From assembly GCA_900550955.1 (NCBI GenBank), contig URUF01000036.1, positions 1 through 22,286 of the forward strand: a stretch of 22,286 bases of DNA, in the 5' to 3' direction. The notes beneath the pieces are model-generated. The model searched no databases. It saw only the letters and a program-made list of their open reading frames with translations, and was not told the DNA's origin. The translations under genes and the position numbers were made by a program. This DNA comes from an uncultured Eubacteriales bacterium. Lineage in GTDB: Bacteria; Bacillota; Clostridia; Christensenellales; Aristaeellaceae. This document shows, in pieces, positions 22,286 to 22,286 of the stretch; within the stretch, counting starts at the first letter, position 1, and the number at the start of each line of letters is the position of its first letter.

Positions 22286-22286
22286 A

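Overview
The window looks like chromosomal DNA of a GC-rich member of the Bacillota, class Clostridia, probably a gut-type anaerobe. The reasons are strong AGGAGG-type ribosome binding sites, a str operon headed by an L7Ae-like gene, the plsX-acpP-rnc-smc-ftsY order, and paralogue families (DUF975, DUF2974, UPF0340) common in Clostridia. I cannot place it to order or family from sequence alone. No rRNA, tRNA, CRISPR array or transposase was seen.

Layout. (1) 1-3859, minus strand: the str operon, read leftwards from a near-consensus promoter at 3830-3859: L7Ae/L30e-type protein, rpsL, rpsG, fusA, tuf (only the tuf start is inside). The rpsL-rpsG and rpsG-fusA spacers carry strong hairpins without U-tracts. 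S12 has arginine at position 88, where streptomycin-sensitive reference proteins have lysine. (2) 3960-6123: an AT-rich accessory island with a secreted, wall-anchored surface protein (minus) and a divergent XRE-type regulator (plus). A perfect 7-3-7 palindrome fills the spacer of a perfect -35/-10 promoter for the surface gene, so direct repression by the neighbouring regulator is the simplest model. (3) 6124-7605: a GC-rich palindromic repeat (copy A), a DUF2974 alpha/beta-hydrolase gene (minus), and back-to-back promoters. (4) 7640-9907, plus strand: a translationally coupled GT4 glycosyltransferase and UPF0104 membrane protein pair, ended by a symmetrical bidirectional terminator. (5) 10039-22286, minus strand: a long, tightly packed gene train read leftwards: a two-TM PQQ-type beta-propeller protein (5' end may lie outside), plsX, acpP, rnc, smc, ftsY, DUF975 membrane protein, GNAT acetyltransferase, SpoU-type methyltransferase and UPF0340 protein.

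How the genes work together. Region 1 supplies translation machinery. Region 5 joins membrane phospholipid and fatty-acid synthesis (plsX, acpP), RNA processing (rnc), chromosome organisation (smc) and membrane-protein targeting (ftsY). Region 4 probably builds and handles a glycolipid or cell-envelope glycan. Region 2 is a regulated surface display module and the part most likely gained by transfer. The most testable regulatory signals are the operator inside the island promoter, a 16-bp perfect hairpin immediately before rnc that could be a substrate of its own product, and a second copy of the dispersed repeat that supplies the last codons and the stop codon of rnc.
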